From Dipteronia dyeriana (taxonomy: Eukaryota; Streptophyta; Magnoliopsida; Sapindales; Sapindaceae): DNA of 64,000 nt. Below the pieces are notes generated by a model, which ran no database searches, was not told the origin of the DNA, and saw nothing but the letters and a program-made list of their open reading frames with translations. The stretch covers positions 42,468,360 through 42,532,359 of the forward strand of contig CM065295.1 in NCBI GenBank assembly GCA_032871835.1. The letters run 5' to 3'. A program made the translations under genes and the position numbers. This document shows positions 23,827 to 36,774 of this stretch, one piece after another; positions within the stretch are counted from its first letter, which is position 1; each line of letters begins with the position of its first letter.

Positions 23827-26800
23827 TTACTCATTGAACCCAAGATCTTGATGTTTCAAGTGTTGGGCCGAGGTTTCATCACTAGTGATTTTAGAAGTTG
23901 GCTTCAGTCTCATCCTCCTTGATGTTTTATATATTAGATCCCTTGCAAAGCCTTTTGTAAGGGGGTCTGCCAAATTTTGGCATGATCTTACATAATCAAT
24001 GGTTATCACACCATCTGTGAACAATTGCCTCACATAACCATGTATTAGGCCAATATGCCTAGATTTACCATTGTATATCTGACTATATAATCTGGATAAT
24101 GTTGCCTCACTATCACAATGAAGGATAAATAAGGCATTGGTTTTGGCCATAAAGGAATTTCTATCAATAAATTCCTTAACCACTCTGCTTCTTTAATGCA
24201 TGATGCTCAGAAGTCATGTTAGAGTTTGCTATACATGTCTGTTTCTTGGAACCCTAAGAAATAGCTCCTCCATTAAGTGTGCAGATCTATCCACTTGTGG
24301 ATGCATGATCACTTCAATCTGTGATCCAACTTGCATCAATGAATCCATCCAAAACTGAAGGATAACAAGTATAATGTATACCATAATCTATAGTATGCTT
24401 TAAATACTTTAAAATTTTAGTCACTGCTTGCCAATGTAGTTGACTTGGATTACAAGTATACCTATTAAGCCTTCCCACAACAAATGCAATGTCAGGCCTA
24501 GTACAAGTCATTGCATACATAAGAAATCCTATAACACAAACATACACTAATCGAGATATTGTCCTTCCTGTGTTTGGGTATAATCTTACACTAGAATCAA
24601 ATGGTGTGGATACTAGCTTGTAATCAAAATGAATGAACTTTTTCAATGTAGTGTGATTGGGTCAATTCTAGGCCATTATCTCTTTTGATAAATTTAATAC
24701 CTAAAATCACATGTCTTTCATATCAAAATTGGATGACAATTTTTTTTTGTAAGTTCAGCATTCTCATTATCAGTTCCAAAAATTAATATGTCATCTACAT
24801 AAAGACACATAATCACAAATTTGTTTCCTTTGAATATGATATATACACACTTATCGAATTCATGAATTCGAAAACCATTTAAAACTATGACTTTATCAAA
24901 CTTTTCATGTCATTGCTTAGGAGCCTATTTGAGACCATATAACGATTTGACAAGTTTGTAAACCTTGTGCTCTTGTCCTGTAACTACAAAACCTTCAAGT
25001 TGCTCTATGCAAATTTCTTCATCTAGCTCTCCATTAAGAAAAGCCATTTTTACATCTATTTGATGGATTTCAAGGCAATAAATTGAAGCCAATGCTATCA
25101 ATGTTCTTACAGTAACAGTTCTTGCAACTGGTGCATACGTATCAAAATAATCAAGACCTTCCTTTTGGGTAAAACCTTTTGCTACTAGCTTTGCCTAGAA
25201 TTTATCAATCGTTCCATTAACTTTCATCTTCTTTTTGAAGATCCATTTGCAACCTATTGGTTTTGACTTAGGTGGTAAGTCAACCAATTTCCAACTCTTA
25301 TTGCCCATTATAAACTCCATTTCATCATTAATTGCCTCTTTCCAAAAGGCAACATCTTGTGACTTTATTGCTTCCTCAAAAGTGAGAGGATCCAGTTCAA
25401 TTATCGGCGAGACCATAGTTTGTCTCACATGTGTATCTCTAGTACCTTCAACAAGATACAAAATAAAGTCGAAGCCAAAAGATTTTTATTTTCTTGTCCT
25501 TTTACTTCTCTGTATTTCAAGAGGATCTTTTGTGGCAGCTCACTTTAGTGTTGCCACATTTTCTACATGTGTATCAGAAGTCATAATTTTAGGTATAGCA
25601 GAAAAACAAGATTCATAAAAAAATGGCATCTCTAGATTCTAATACTGTATTAATCTCAACATAATTACTAGGTTCAATAACCAAAAACCTGTACGATTTG
25701 CTATGTTCTGTATAACCTAAAAATATACATTCAATACTTTTCTCACCTAATTTCTTTATTTTAGGATCTGGTTGTCTAACTATAACTCTACATCCCCAAA
25801 CTCTAAGATAAAATAAATTAGGCTTTCTTTTCTTCCAAAGTTCATATGGAGTTGTTTTAAGTTTCTTAATAGGCACTTTATTTAATATATAACATGCAGT
25901 TAATAATGCTTGACCCAAAAATCCTTTACCTAAACCTGAATTCGAAACCATTGCATTAACCATTTCTGTGAGTGTTCTATTTTTCCTTTTCTGCTATCCC
26001 ATCTTGTTATAGTGCATATACAGTAGATGTTTCATGTACATTGCCAACACATACACAAAAATCAGGGAGTTGATATTCACAACCTTTATCACTCCTGAGA
26101 ACTTTAATTTTTATGTCACATGCATTTTCTAATTCAGCTTTGTAAACCTTAAATTTATTCAAAAATTCATCATTTGCATGCAACAAATAAACATAACAAT
26201 ATTTTGAATAATCATCATTAAACGTTACAAAGTATTTTTTGCCACCTCTAGTAGGATAACTAAGCATATCACACACATCACTATGAATTAGTTGTAATAA
26301 AGATAATATTCTTTTAATTTTAGGGAAATGAGTTTTTGTAACTTTTGTTTGAGCACACACTTTGCATTTTTTATGCATGTCATAGTTATATCTAGGAAAT
26401 AAATCTAAATTAGTCATTTCATGCAAACGCTATGTATGAACATTCCCTAATCAATTATGCCATAATGATAATGTGTCAGTAATTTAAACAGAAGACACAT
26501 TCATTTTATTGATATTAAGCTTAAACGTACACCCATACATATAACCTTATCCCACAAAGGTTCCACCCTTAGACAATACAAATGTGTTTTACTCAAACAA
26601 AATTTTAAAGCCAAAATTATTAAAAAGGCTACCAAATACCACTACAAAAAAAATGGTCTTTTCCGACGGCTAAATGTTGTCGGAAAAGACGATTTACCTT
26701 CGAAAATATGCTTTTCCAATGGAAAAATACCGTCGGAGACCGTCATAAATACGCTCGTCGTAAATAACAATTTACTAATGAGCTGTCACAAATATGACCA

Positions 26801-28478
26801 TTTCCGACGATCAAGACCGTCGGAAAAAATAAAAATGTCATCGGTAATAGTAATTAGAGGTGGTCAAAATTACTAGTATTTCCGACAGCTTATCTTTATT
26901 TCCGACGGGGATTGGCCGTCGGAAAATGTTTAATAAAAAAAATGACGCGTGCCACATCACTCCATCGCCTAGCTAATTCTATGCATTTCATGTGGCTTAA
27001 ACCCGTGACCTCAATGCTATATAGTAAATGTTACTCTTACCGTTTTACTATAACTTTATATCTGATATTTTTTGCATACTATTTATATATAAACTATTGA
27101 TATGTTCATTGAATATATTTTTTTGTACAATATTTAAATATAACTATTGATATTGTTTTAGAAAATTTTTAATTAAATATTTCCCTTATCTGATAGGAAA
27201 TTACATTTTCCTACTTTATCTTGAAATATGATACATATATTATATCATTGTTGATTTTATTTTTTATAATCAACATTTTACTAAAAAAATTAATATTTTA
27301 AATTTATTTCAGTAAAATTTATAATTACTTAGTATGATAAACAAATAGATATTAAATAAAATTATTAGAGTTTTTTTTTTCAAAAAATATGATATAGTAG
27401 TGTCATTAAACATAGTTATAAATAACTAAATATTCTTGTAATTACTAATAATTTTGTTATATTTTATATTTTTTTAATTTAGTTAGATATACACATAAAG
27501 TAGTCTTTTTATTAGTCTCATTGTTTTGTTCCTAAATTTTGATGCCTATTGTCTAATTTTCTTATAGTGAGCACCATAAATTTTAAGTTTTTTTTTACAT
27601 TAACTATGACATATTATTTAAAAAATTCAAAATTAAATCAAAATATTTGGCGAAAAATTTGACAGAGTGGTTTCACTAAAAAAATTAACATATATAGTGA
27701 TACATTTAAAATATTGATCTACAAGTCTCATTTTTTTTGTAGTGGATAAATTATCAAATACATTCCATTATAATTTATTAATTAATATTATAATAAAAAT
27801 TTATTTATTTATTTCAATAACAATGCCATAACAAATAATGTAGAAAATAGTGCTATATTTTTTATAGCGTAATTGCCCTTAAAATTAATTTGAATTAATT
27901 TTTATCAATTCTGATGGCACAAAAAATACCGTCGGAAATGTAGACTATTTTCGACGGCACAAACAATACCGTCGGAAATGTGGACTATATGAGGCCGTCG
28001 GAAATATTGTATTACTTTTTCCATATCTCCGATGGTATAAAGACTATTTCCGATGGTTATTCGACCGTCGGAACTATGGTATTATATTTTGACTCATTTT
28101 CGACGGCTCTAATATGGCCGTCGGAAAAGGTACTATTTCTGACGGCAATTAGCACCATCGAAAATAGTTCGTCACTAATAGACATTTTTTTTGTAGTGTA
28201 CAAGATTTTTTTCTAACTTCTAGTATACAAAAAACAAAGTGAATTGAAGTTGTACTGTGCATTTCCTTTTATTGTTACAATAGATGAATTTCCTATGTAC
28301 AACACACTTCCATCTTCAATAGATTCATAAGATATGAAAAAGGTACGATCCTTTCACACAAGTTTGTGGCACCCGAATCTATCCGCCATGCATAGTCATC
28401 TTCAAGAATATTAATCTTGGATATCATGGCACAAAATTTGAAGTCAAACTCCCCTTTTGTTTTTTCAAGTGTTGACAC
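23827..28478 (-). pseudogene. Copia A pol remnant
   Basis: Order on the minus strand: protease with WRIDSGAT (28400 region); then the CACTA insertion; gag-pre-integrase; integrase with IHSDVCD and RSDKGCEY (26426-26007); integrase C-terminus with CYILNKVPIKK (25963-25613); RT N-terminal part (25461-25195); RT core with an intact YVDD at 24801-24790; RT C-terminus with MTCTRPDIAFVVGRLNRY (24646-24314); RNase H (24183-23827) ending at a stop. At least one frameshift lies between 26007 and 25963, and several stops interrupt RT. Not functional. Confidence 0.9.
26640..28198. mobile_element. Non-autonomous CACTA (En/Spm) element
   Basis: Perfect 16-bp terminal inverted repeats, CACTACAAAAAAAATG at 26640-26655 and its complement at 28183-28198, are flanked by a 3-bp target duplication TAC (26637-26639 and 28199-28201). 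Both diagnostics are classic for CACTA transposons. Subterminal zones are dense with CCGACGG/CCGTCGG words in both orientations, as expected for transposase-binding repeats. The 1559-bp element has no transposase gene; the middle is plain AT-rich DNA. It sits inside copia A pol, so it is younger than that element. A third identical 16-bp terminus lies internally at 27729-27744. Confidence 0.95.
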
Positions 28479-28905
28479 TCTTTATTGACATGGCTCGGCT
28501 TACCGCAATGGTAGCATGAAAATTTCTTTTGCTTGCCATATGGGTTCACCTTCGCTGCAAATTTTCTTTTGTTGTCTTTTGGGTGTTGGGGCTGTTTAGA
28601 CTCTTTATTTTCCTCCACTATATTTATTTTGGAAGACACAATAGGCTGCTCATCATGACTGTTAAGTCTATTCTCTTCATCAATACGAAGATGTCTGCCC
28701 AATTTCTCAAGAGAGATGTCTTCCTTTTTATGTTTGAGACTATTTTTATAGTCCTTCCAAGATAGAGGAATTTTGTCAATAATAGAGGAAACAACAATTG
28801 ACTCATCCATGACCTTATAGGCAAGTTCATCTATCATTGCCTTCATCCTTTAATGGAAATTTTCAATCTCATTCTCATATTTGGACATATCAACCATGTT
28901 CATCT
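28424..28905 (-). pseudogene. Copia A gag fragment
   Basis: This is the C-terminal half of a copia gag (UBN2_2 type): VVSSIIDKIPLSWKDYKNSL, LGRHLRIDEENR, then a basic stretch and a CCHC zinc knuckle, CYHCGKPSHVNKEC. One stop lies just upstream of the Met at 28846, in an otherwise continuous frame reaching about 28905. The N-terminal half is missing. Confidence 0.85.
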
Positions 28906-29114
28906 TCAAGAAGTCATCTAACTTTGCCCTTAGTTGAAGGTTTCCATTCTTCAACTTCTTGATTTTTTTTGTTTTTCTTCTTCAAGTACCTTTGAAAACT
29001 TTCAATAAAGTCTTCATAACTCAACCCTTAATCACTCAAGTTCTTGGAACTTGAACTTTCTTCTTCGAAGCTTCTACCACTTGTGCTCTCATGGCAATCA
29101 TCATCCAAACTATC

Positions 29115-29762
29115 TTATTCATTGTTGACTTCAAGTGATGGGTGTCTTGTGGCCGCTTTTAAGTTGTCATCATGTAAAGCGGGAAAGGCTACACGATTCC
29201 TTTCACATCTCTCGGAACCCGAAGAGCTTTCTTCATTTTTACTACAAGAGTAGGACTTTGATTTACCTCTTCGACTCTTGGTCTTCCGTTTTCCACAATC
29301 CGCGGAGATGTGTCCATAGTCGCCACAATCATAACATTGAAGCTTTATCTTCAAGGTACCTAAATTCGTATCTTCTTCATTTACAATACCTTCGTGGGTA
29401 ATTATTAGAATCTCCCAAGCTTCTCGAACATCTCGAGTGGTTTGGATGAGTTTGGCTTGATTCTCATCCACTGCACAAGATAAGGCACGGATGCCCTTTG
29501 AGTTCCATTTTACTGCCTTGAGGTCATCATTAGTCCACTTGGATTTGGGCTTAAGCATAGAAGCCTTATTCTCTAGTGTATTTGTGGGAGATGTGTATCC
29601 CTCTTCCACACACATCCACAGATGTTTATCCATGTCCATTAGAAAGACTTCCATCATTCCTTTCCAAGAGGAGAAGTTACCCTCAGTGAGTAATGGTGGT
29701 TCAGAGATCAACGCCTCTAACCTCTCAAAATCACTCATAGTGTTTGGGGTCAATGTATACAA
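29115..29762 (-). pseudogene. SIRE-like gag fragment
   Basis: The 215-residue frame begins near the primer-binding site and carries a UBN2 gag domain (LTEGNFSSWKGMMEVFLMDM; TTRDVREAWEILIITHEG) and a CCHC knuckle (CYDCGDYGHISADC). The usual second half of the UBN2 domain between THEG and the knuckle is missing, so there is an internal deletion. After the stop at 29115 the frame continues with stops through an acidic Ser-rich part and a Lys-rich segment (SFQRYLKKKN). Non-functional. Confidence 0.8.
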
Positions 29763-29837
29763 GTGAATGCAACAAACACAATGCCTACAAAATCAAGACA
29801 CACAAACAAAAGCAAGTATCACCTAAGTATGTCTTGG

Positions 29838-29855
29838 AACCTGCTTTGATACCAA
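29838..29855 (-). other. tRNA-iMet primer-binding site
   Basis: TTGGTATCAAAGCAGG on the minus strand begins right after the LTR end TTTTCA. This is the standard initiator-Met primer-binding site of plant copia elements. Confidence 0.85.
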
Positions 29856-29856
29856 T

Positions 29857-30735
29857 TGAAAATAAATTTAAATGGTGTCTAACAACCTAGAGGGGAGTTA
29901 ATAAGTTTTAATCAAGTTAATTACCAATTTTCTTGATTAGTCAATATTAAAAATTTACCCCATACACAAACATACAAAATGTGGAAATTAAATAACATTT
30001 GATTTTTTTCGGGGAACAAGGGAAAAACCACGGGCTAACCACTTAGCCACTCGGATGCTCAAATCCACTGTTGTAATGATGTTTACAACTTATGTTGACC
30101 TCTAGTCATACCATTCTCGGTCACTAACTCATCACTACTACCTAATGGGTCTTTATAGTGATTCTTGATCAATACTTGCCAACCACACCTTGATCACAAG
30201 ACTTCACTTGCTTGTGCACTACATGTTGTAGTTATAAGACTTAACTCTCAAAGAAGAGATCAACAACCTAAGTGAATATATGAAAATATTATAAATGCAA
30301 TTGATGCTAGGCAACATTAAATGCTTATATAGAGATTTAAAGATGTCAATAAGTACAAATCCTAGATATCAATGTCTATATGAATGCTCATAAAGAGCTA
30401 ACTATATATAGATATGCAAGTCTAAAATTTTGTCATCAAACAAAGTCATATCAACACAAGTTGTCATTAATAATGGCAAGGACAACAAATGCAATCAATA
30501 ATATCTAAATGCAAAGCATAGAGATTTTGCTAGAGGGTAAAATGGTCCTAAATGCTAGCTATCACAAAACAAATTCAATCATACAAAAGAACTCATAAAT
30601 AGATGCAATAAATAGAGTTCTAGCCTTTAATCAACTAATAAATGCAATAAAAAACACAATCTTGGAAAGTATGACCAATTAACAAATATGGGTTTTTGTT
30701 CAACTTACCAAGTCAACTCAGTTCTCAAAATGCGG
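29857..30735 (-). repeat. LTR (5') of the SIRE-like element, outer end unclear
   Basis: The inner end is fixed by the primer-binding site (plus strand TGAAAATAAATTT at 29857). The stretch to 30735 is AT-rich and without genes. The outer end is not identified, because a hAT-like element begins at 30736. Confidence 0.55.
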
Positions 30736-31606
30736 TAAGGGTGGGCACCAACCCACCAACCCACCAACCCAACCCAACCCAACCCGACTAGATTGGGTTG
30801 GGTTGCTTTTAAGATTGGGTTGGGTTGGGTTGATAAAATATAACTCAAACCAACCCGACAACCCTGATATTAATAATACAAAATAAATTAAATAATTTTA
30901 TTTAATATTATATCTATTATGAAATCTCATTTTAAAAAATATTTAAAAATTTTACTCATGCACCATTTATAATATTATAAATGATAAATATAAATACACA
31001 ATTTTAAATATTTTATACCATAAATATATAATACATTTATTAAGAACATGCAATTATATTATCTTCGTCTTTTGTATTAATTGGCACATCCTTAATTATA
31101 CTAAAATGCATTTTTTTTCTTAGGATTTGATTAAGAAGTTGATAGAAAAAAAATATAATAATTGTATATAAACTCAAACTATTATGATGGTTGAAATAAA
31201 TAATAGATTATCCAACTACGAGATATTCGACGAAGTGATTATAATAGTAAAATTGATGGGAGGCTTAGATGGAGACTTTTCAAGTTGGATAAATTGTTAT
31301 GTTTTTATTTTTTTAATTATGCAAAAAATATTTAAACAATTTGCATTATATGTTGTGATTTGATTTTGATGCTTTTAAGAAATCTAAACTCAATGTGGTA
31401 TGATATTTGAGTGAAAAAATATTTTAAATTTCAATTATGATATAACAAAATTTGAATTCAAATATATTTTTTCTATTGGGCTTAAAAAGCCCAACCTGAT
31501 CAACCCAACCCGATAAATATTGGGTTGGGTTAGGTTGGGTTAAAATTTAAGTTGGGTTGGATTGGGTTGAAAAATTTTCAACCCAATCCGAACATGCCCA
31601 CCCCTA
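30736..31606. mobile_element. hAT-like non-autonomous element
   Basis: Terminal inverted repeats TAAGGGTGGGCA (30736-30747) and TGCCCACCCCTA (31595-31606) differ at one base. Subterminal runs of CCAACCCAACCC/GGGTTGGGTTGG on both sides are typical. It is 871 bp, with AT-rich interior and no ORF. The flanking 8-mers (AAATGCGG, GCGTGTTG) do not match. Confidence 0.75.
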
Positions 31607-31607
31607 G

Positions 31608-33230
31608 CGTGTTGGTAGAGACCCGCACACCACTTACACAAACACAGACCCAAGGCAACCAGGCTTCGGTGTTCAGGTACTGCACGGGCATGAACCCGCG
31701 TTACCGTGCAAAAATTGTCATATATTTTGGCCCTCAAATCCATTTCCCTTGTCTCATTTTTGTGTATTTTTATGTATCTTATGTCTCTTTTGATATGTTT
31801 ACAGGCAATTAGGTACATTTTGGAAGAAAGGTCAGAAAGCATAGAATTATGCAGAAAACAGGCCAAATTGAAAAAGGAAAGAAGCATCAGTGTGTTGGTA
31901 CTACGCGGGTCCTTACCCATGCACCACCAGTGCACAAACCGCGCACATGTGCAAACCTGAGAAGTAGATCAGTGACCAGCAGGTCAATGAGCACCCTCAC
32001 ACTACCCGCGTATATGTCAAAATTATAGAAGATTAACATATGCTATCAGGTCACTGCACGGGTTCCTACCCGCGCTATACCCGTGCATTTCGCGTGTCAA
32101 AACTGTCACATCAGCATTTTCAGACCCAAATTTGGAACCCTATAAATATATCTTGTTCTCAAACAAAAAATCTCACTTCCACTCACTAACACTCGCCCAC
32201 ACACATTCACAACACATAAGTTTCTCTCTTTAGATCTAGGAATCATCTTTTCTCTTCACATCCAAAAACCCATTCATCCATCCTTTGATTTCTACTCAAC
32301 AAGGCACTAGGAGATTGGAATTCAAGCTTTCAAGGAAGAAGAACACTCAATGGGTCTACCCTCACTCTCTTCTCCTATGTATTTCCTTTTATTTAGCATG
32401 AGTAGCTAATCATCTCACTATGGGGTTGATATGATTCTTTTGTGAATTTTGGGCATTGTAATGAACTTTATATTTTTTATCAATCTATCAAATATGTTAT
32501 ATTCACTGTTTTAATTGATTTCAATGATAATTTGTATTTGATTGTACATTCATCTCTTAGTAAATTGTTTGAGAAATTATTTGAGTAGTTGATTAGGTAT
32601 ACATCTACTTGGTCTTCTTAAGCTCAATTGAATGGAATGACCAAACAAGAGTACATCCCTCAGGTGAGACTCGGGTTTTATAATCTCAATTTTTATCTAA
32701 TCTTAAATGGGTAATAAATACATCTAGGTTGGTTTCTTGTGAAATGTTAAGCATAAATTCTATACATCTAGGTTGATGACTTTACGAAGAGATTAATCCC
32801 TTATTTTGATAGATGCTCATTCATGGACAATCACTTGTGAGTGACCAATACTATAAATATATATTAGAAACTCATGAGAGATATACAATCAATACTATAC
32901 ATCTAGATTGGTTACATTTGGCTTATTTTCATGATTGTGAGTTCAAACTTTGTTCATTGTTTGCTTATTGGATTCATCAACCTCTTAGTCCATTTATCAT
33001 ACATTTTTCATCTACTAACTTAGTTGCATTTTAATTATTTTAAACTTAGTTTGTTTTTTAGTTAATTTCAATACAACAACCATTGCAATCTACTTTTCTT
33101 GCATTTAGTTCTAGAGCAACAATTTGATCACATAGCTATAACACGATCTCTGTGGACAATACCATGTTTGCCACTATACTGTTTATCAATTTTGAGTGCA
33201 ATTTGGGTTTATAAATTTTGTTTGACAAAT
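31608..33230 (+). repeat. Ty3/gypsy LTR/leader remnant
   Basis: Features resemble the LTR and leader of plant Athila/Tat-type Ty3 elements: repeated GCACGGG...CCCGCG words, a TATA-like CCTATAAATATAT at about 32140-32152, a CT-rich transcribed leader and, near 33145, GATCTCTGTGGACAATACC followed by a TTGCCACTATACTG-like word. No gag or pol follows. The assignment rests on recalled similarity, and the ends are approximate. Confidence 0.45.
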
Positions 33231-34298
33231 ATTTCATACATAGAAAACGGCGATTTGTCACCGTGCACAACCTGCGCAATAGAGACCTTTAGGGAGGTCA
33301 TACAACGCGCTAAGAAAAACACTCCATCGTACAAGCACAGACAATTCCGATCAACAAACGGAAAAAGAAATACATAAAACACAACCACACTTAAAACAAA
33401 TGCCAATGTGCATGTGTAAGAAGTGTAAAGAAGAACACACATATAAAATATTGAAACACAAATACAAGAAGTGTAAGGCATGCACGAGAGTGTGTGTGCG
33501 CAACTGGTCTCTTCAAAGAGTTAAGCACAAGTGATATATCTTTGAAGTGCTCTTGAGACTGAGGTCTTGAGAATGCCTTTGAAGCTTGATCATGTCTACC
33601 CTTACAAATTAAAACCCCAATGTGGTTTGTCATGAAATAAACCAATCAAAAATAGAGGTCTTTACAAACTTGTAACATTTTCCGATCTAATTTTTTTAAG
33701 GTAGGTAGACATGAACATACATAAACCTTACTAATAAAAGATAATTGAGTTTCATTCATTTTTTAAAAAGAAAACGTTTCATTCATTTTTATTATTCGTT
33801 TAAATTAATAATCGAACAAAACATTACCTTATAGTACAAGTAGTTGTATATCTCCCTTCCATATTAATGGTCAGGGGTTAGAGATATCCTGATCGATGTT
33901 TCAGATTGTATAGATTAGTAACAAATGATTAAAAAAAAGGTCATGTTATACAAGATATGATAACATATTTGTAGGATATTGGTCTCGCTTTTTTTTTTTA
34001 ACAAAATCCACACTAATTACACTATTTTTACTACTTAGTTTTATAGATGTTAAGTAAACCATGTATAGTGCTATAGAATTACGTTAATAACAATTCATGT
34101 TTATTTTTGCAATGTACAACTTTCAATATTTTTGTATTTATTAATATATAATCTACATATATTAATATATTAATAGCATATGATAGCAAAAACACTTCGT
34201 TAAAAAAAAATAGAAGAAGAATCAAGAATATAAGGAAAACGATGTGCACATGAACACAATGGTCATTGGTCAGGACTCAGGAGATATAAATATATAAG
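33231..34298. other. No recognisable gene
   Basis: This stretch is AT-rich. Short frames around 33240-33640 show no family resemblance. No element ends were found. Confidence 0.5.
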
Positions 34299-35902
34299 GG
34301 GTATTATTGATTTAGTCCCTTTTTTTGTGACTTTTTTTTTTACTCATTTATCCAATTTTCATTGGATTGGTCATATATTTTCTAAAACCACTCATTTTGG
34401 TCATTTTGACCAGATTTTTAACAGTCAATCCCTAACAAAATAGGTAAATTGACCATTTTACCCTTAACATAAAAATAAATAATCATTTTACCCTCTAACT
34501 TAAAGCAAACTCGGATTTCAAAGTAAAAACAAGATAAAATATTATTTAAGTTTTTTTAATCACAAATATTATTTAAGTATTATTAAATTTTATAAATAGT
34601 TTTTCTAAAAAATTAAATAATAAATATATTAAAATTAATTCAACAAAACCTATCATCATCATCATAGAATCCATAAACCTAAACACAAAGCCCAAAACAT
34701 CTAAATCATATCTCCTAAAATTTTCCCAGCATCATCTTCTTCAACCTCAAAACCCTAACCACCACCACCACCACCACCGAGGAGATATGGACCGTCGTAT
34801 ATTCTATTTCTTTCTTTCCTTCTCGTCATCTCTCTCTTCAGTTTTCTCTCACATATGGTTTTCTTTCCATCACGTCATCTCTTTCTTTCTTTCTTCCATC
34901 GAAAATCACCGAGGAGATCGAGCGCCCATCTCCGTTATGAAGAGGAATCGGTGATAGTGATTTGATTTCCGGCGACATGGTTGATGGTGGTAGTTTGAGT
35001 GTGGGTTTGGATTTTAAAAGTTTCGAAAATAGTTTGTGTTTGATAGATTTTAGAGCTTTAATTTCTAATCTAGTTTGGTTTGGGGTTGCTATATATGAAG
35101 CTAAGGTTTAGTGATTAAGAAAGATGGTGGTGGGTTTGGGTTTGGGTTTGGGTTTTATGTTGATGATTGTGCTATAGGTTTGGGTTTGATGTTGATGATG
35201 GTGTATTCAGTGTTTTCTTACATTTAATTTTCAATTTTGATGGTTGAAGGTTGTTGAGAATGGCGGTGGCACACAGAGGAAGTGGAAGATAGAGAGAAAG
35301 TAGAGTCGGCAGGGGAGGTGTGTGGTGGTGTTTGTAGGTTTGGTGGGTGGAGATTCCAATAATGGAGATTTGATTTTTTATTTGTGATTTTTAGTTTGTT
35401 TGGTGATTGAAGAACTCCAATGAGATTTTGAGTTTTTGTTCGAGAATGGAGAAGTTGTCGATGATGATTGAAGAAGAAAATGATGATGAAGGGTTTGTGA
35501 AAATGATGATCTAAGTTTGCAGTTCATTTTCCTTGAACTGCTATTTTTTTTTTAAATTATGGGTTCGTAAATTAGCAGTTTATCTGTTTTTCTTCTATAA
35601 TTTTTGTTACATTTATAATTTTTTTAATTTTTATTTATATTATTAATATTATTGGTATTACATAAATAATTATTTTTTTCTATTTTTTTTTAAAATTATT
35701 ATTCCATTGATTTTTATATTGACATGTGGCATGTCTTTGATTAAAGATAAAAATACCCTTGAAACCGTTAATGTGAAATAACAGTTGACTATGGATCAAA
35801 TTGAGTGGTTTCTAATAACATGGGACCAATTCTGTTAAAAATAAATAAATGAGTAAAAAAAAATGATTCAAAAAAAATGTAGTGACTAAATCAATAATAC
35901 TC
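34299..35902. mobile_element. MULE-like non-autonomous element
   Basis: Ends GGGTATTATTGATTTAGT (34299) and, in reverse, GAGTATTATTGATTTAGT (35902) open inverted arms of about 150-200 bp that share ACTCATTTAT, AAACCACTCA and TTGACC/GTCAAC words. The interior (about 34660-35530) has (CCA)n, GAGGAGAT and GATGATG low-complexity sequence but no long ORF. Size and interior match the nested element at 11581-13401, so both probably belong to one family. Confidence 0.65.
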
Positions 35903-36774
35903 TAGTTATATATTAATAAAGCTGTGATTATATCAGCGGGCACGTTCACAATCATCTATACAATTATTACCAACTACTTCTACAAACCACAAATCCAAAT
36001 ATTTCACCTCTATTTACTGAGGTTTCAAACATCCAACTTTAATTGCTTGCTATTCCTTTTTTATTTTTTTAAATAAATAATAATCTTATAACTTATAAGT
36101 ACAAATTAAGAAATTAATCCAATTGAAAAAAAAAACCCAATTAAGGTTTGATCGTATCTTCACAAACGTGGCTATATTCACCCAAAAAATATATTCCTAC
36201 ACTCATATTCAATGAAGTAAAAAAATAGGCAGAAGTGCAAGTAAAATAATAGAAGTGCAGAAATCAAGTGAAGAAGATAAGAGAAATTGAATATCCAAAA
36301 CATTTTAAGCTGCCAACACGAGGTTATATCTGATTCAAATAGTAATAGAATGAAAATTCATATATTTTCCAAGTCCTAAACAACAAAAAGAACATTCCTT
36401 CTAGTCACAGTTACAAAAATCTCTCGTTTACCAGGCATATTTGACATAACTAACCAATATTACCATATAAACTATATACAGATCATATAGTTGCAGAAAA
36501 CCCAAAACATACTAGTCACTATCCACAGCAACCCACCAAACCCCAATTCTGTGCACAAAAAGACACTTTACAACGTCTGCAAAACGCCCAATGCCCCAAT
36601 ATATCCCACTCTCTCACTCCAAAAAAAGACAGGCAACAGCAACATAAAGCAAAAGCACAACCACAAAAGAACTTTTAGGTACCCCAGCTAGGCTTTGCTT
36701 GGCGAGCTTGACAATCAATCTTTTTGGTTGTTATTGTAAAACTGGTATAGAGGCATGCATTATTATTATTATTA
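35903..36774. other. TPD1-like 3' flank
   Basis: No coding exon is recognised. The right part (about 36350-36774) probably includes the 3' UTR of the TPD1-like gene. An (ATT)n run lies at about 36760-36777, overlapping the stop codon. Confidence 0.5.

Larger units (their letters stand above)
22757..28905 (-). mobile_element. Copia retrotransposon A, 5'-truncated, interrupted by a CACTA element
   Basis: Read on the minus strand: partial gag (28905-28424), protease, gag-pre-integrase, integrase, reverse transcriptase, RNase H (stop at 23827), 3' region, polypurine tract GGTGGAGGAT (just right of 23331) and 3' LTR. The CACTA element at 26640-28198 splits pol. No matching 5' LTR is present; upstream of about 28905 the sequence becomes the 5' end of a different, SIRE-like element. 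Scattered stops show it is inactive. Confidence 0.85.
28906..30735 (-). mobile_element. 5' end of a SIRE-like copia element (LTR, PBS, gag)
   Basis: From right to left there is an LTR-like block (30735-29857), a primer-binding site for initiator tRNA-Met, and a UBN2-type gag followed by acidic, Ser-rich and coiled-coil-like sequence. This gag type and the LTR end (GTGTCTAACAACCTAGAGG) resemble Sireviruses. Around 28905 it passes into gag of the unrelated copia A, so only the 5' end is present. Confidence 0.7.

Noticed and set aside
33099..33645. Two opposing short frames after the Ty3 LTR remnant
   Set aside because: No motif, no intron structure, no codon-level signal; they overlap each other.
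36491..36691. Small plus-strand frame rich in Asn/Pro/Lys
   Set aside because: It is antisense to the presumed 3' UTR of the TPD1-like gene and shows low-complexity composition only.
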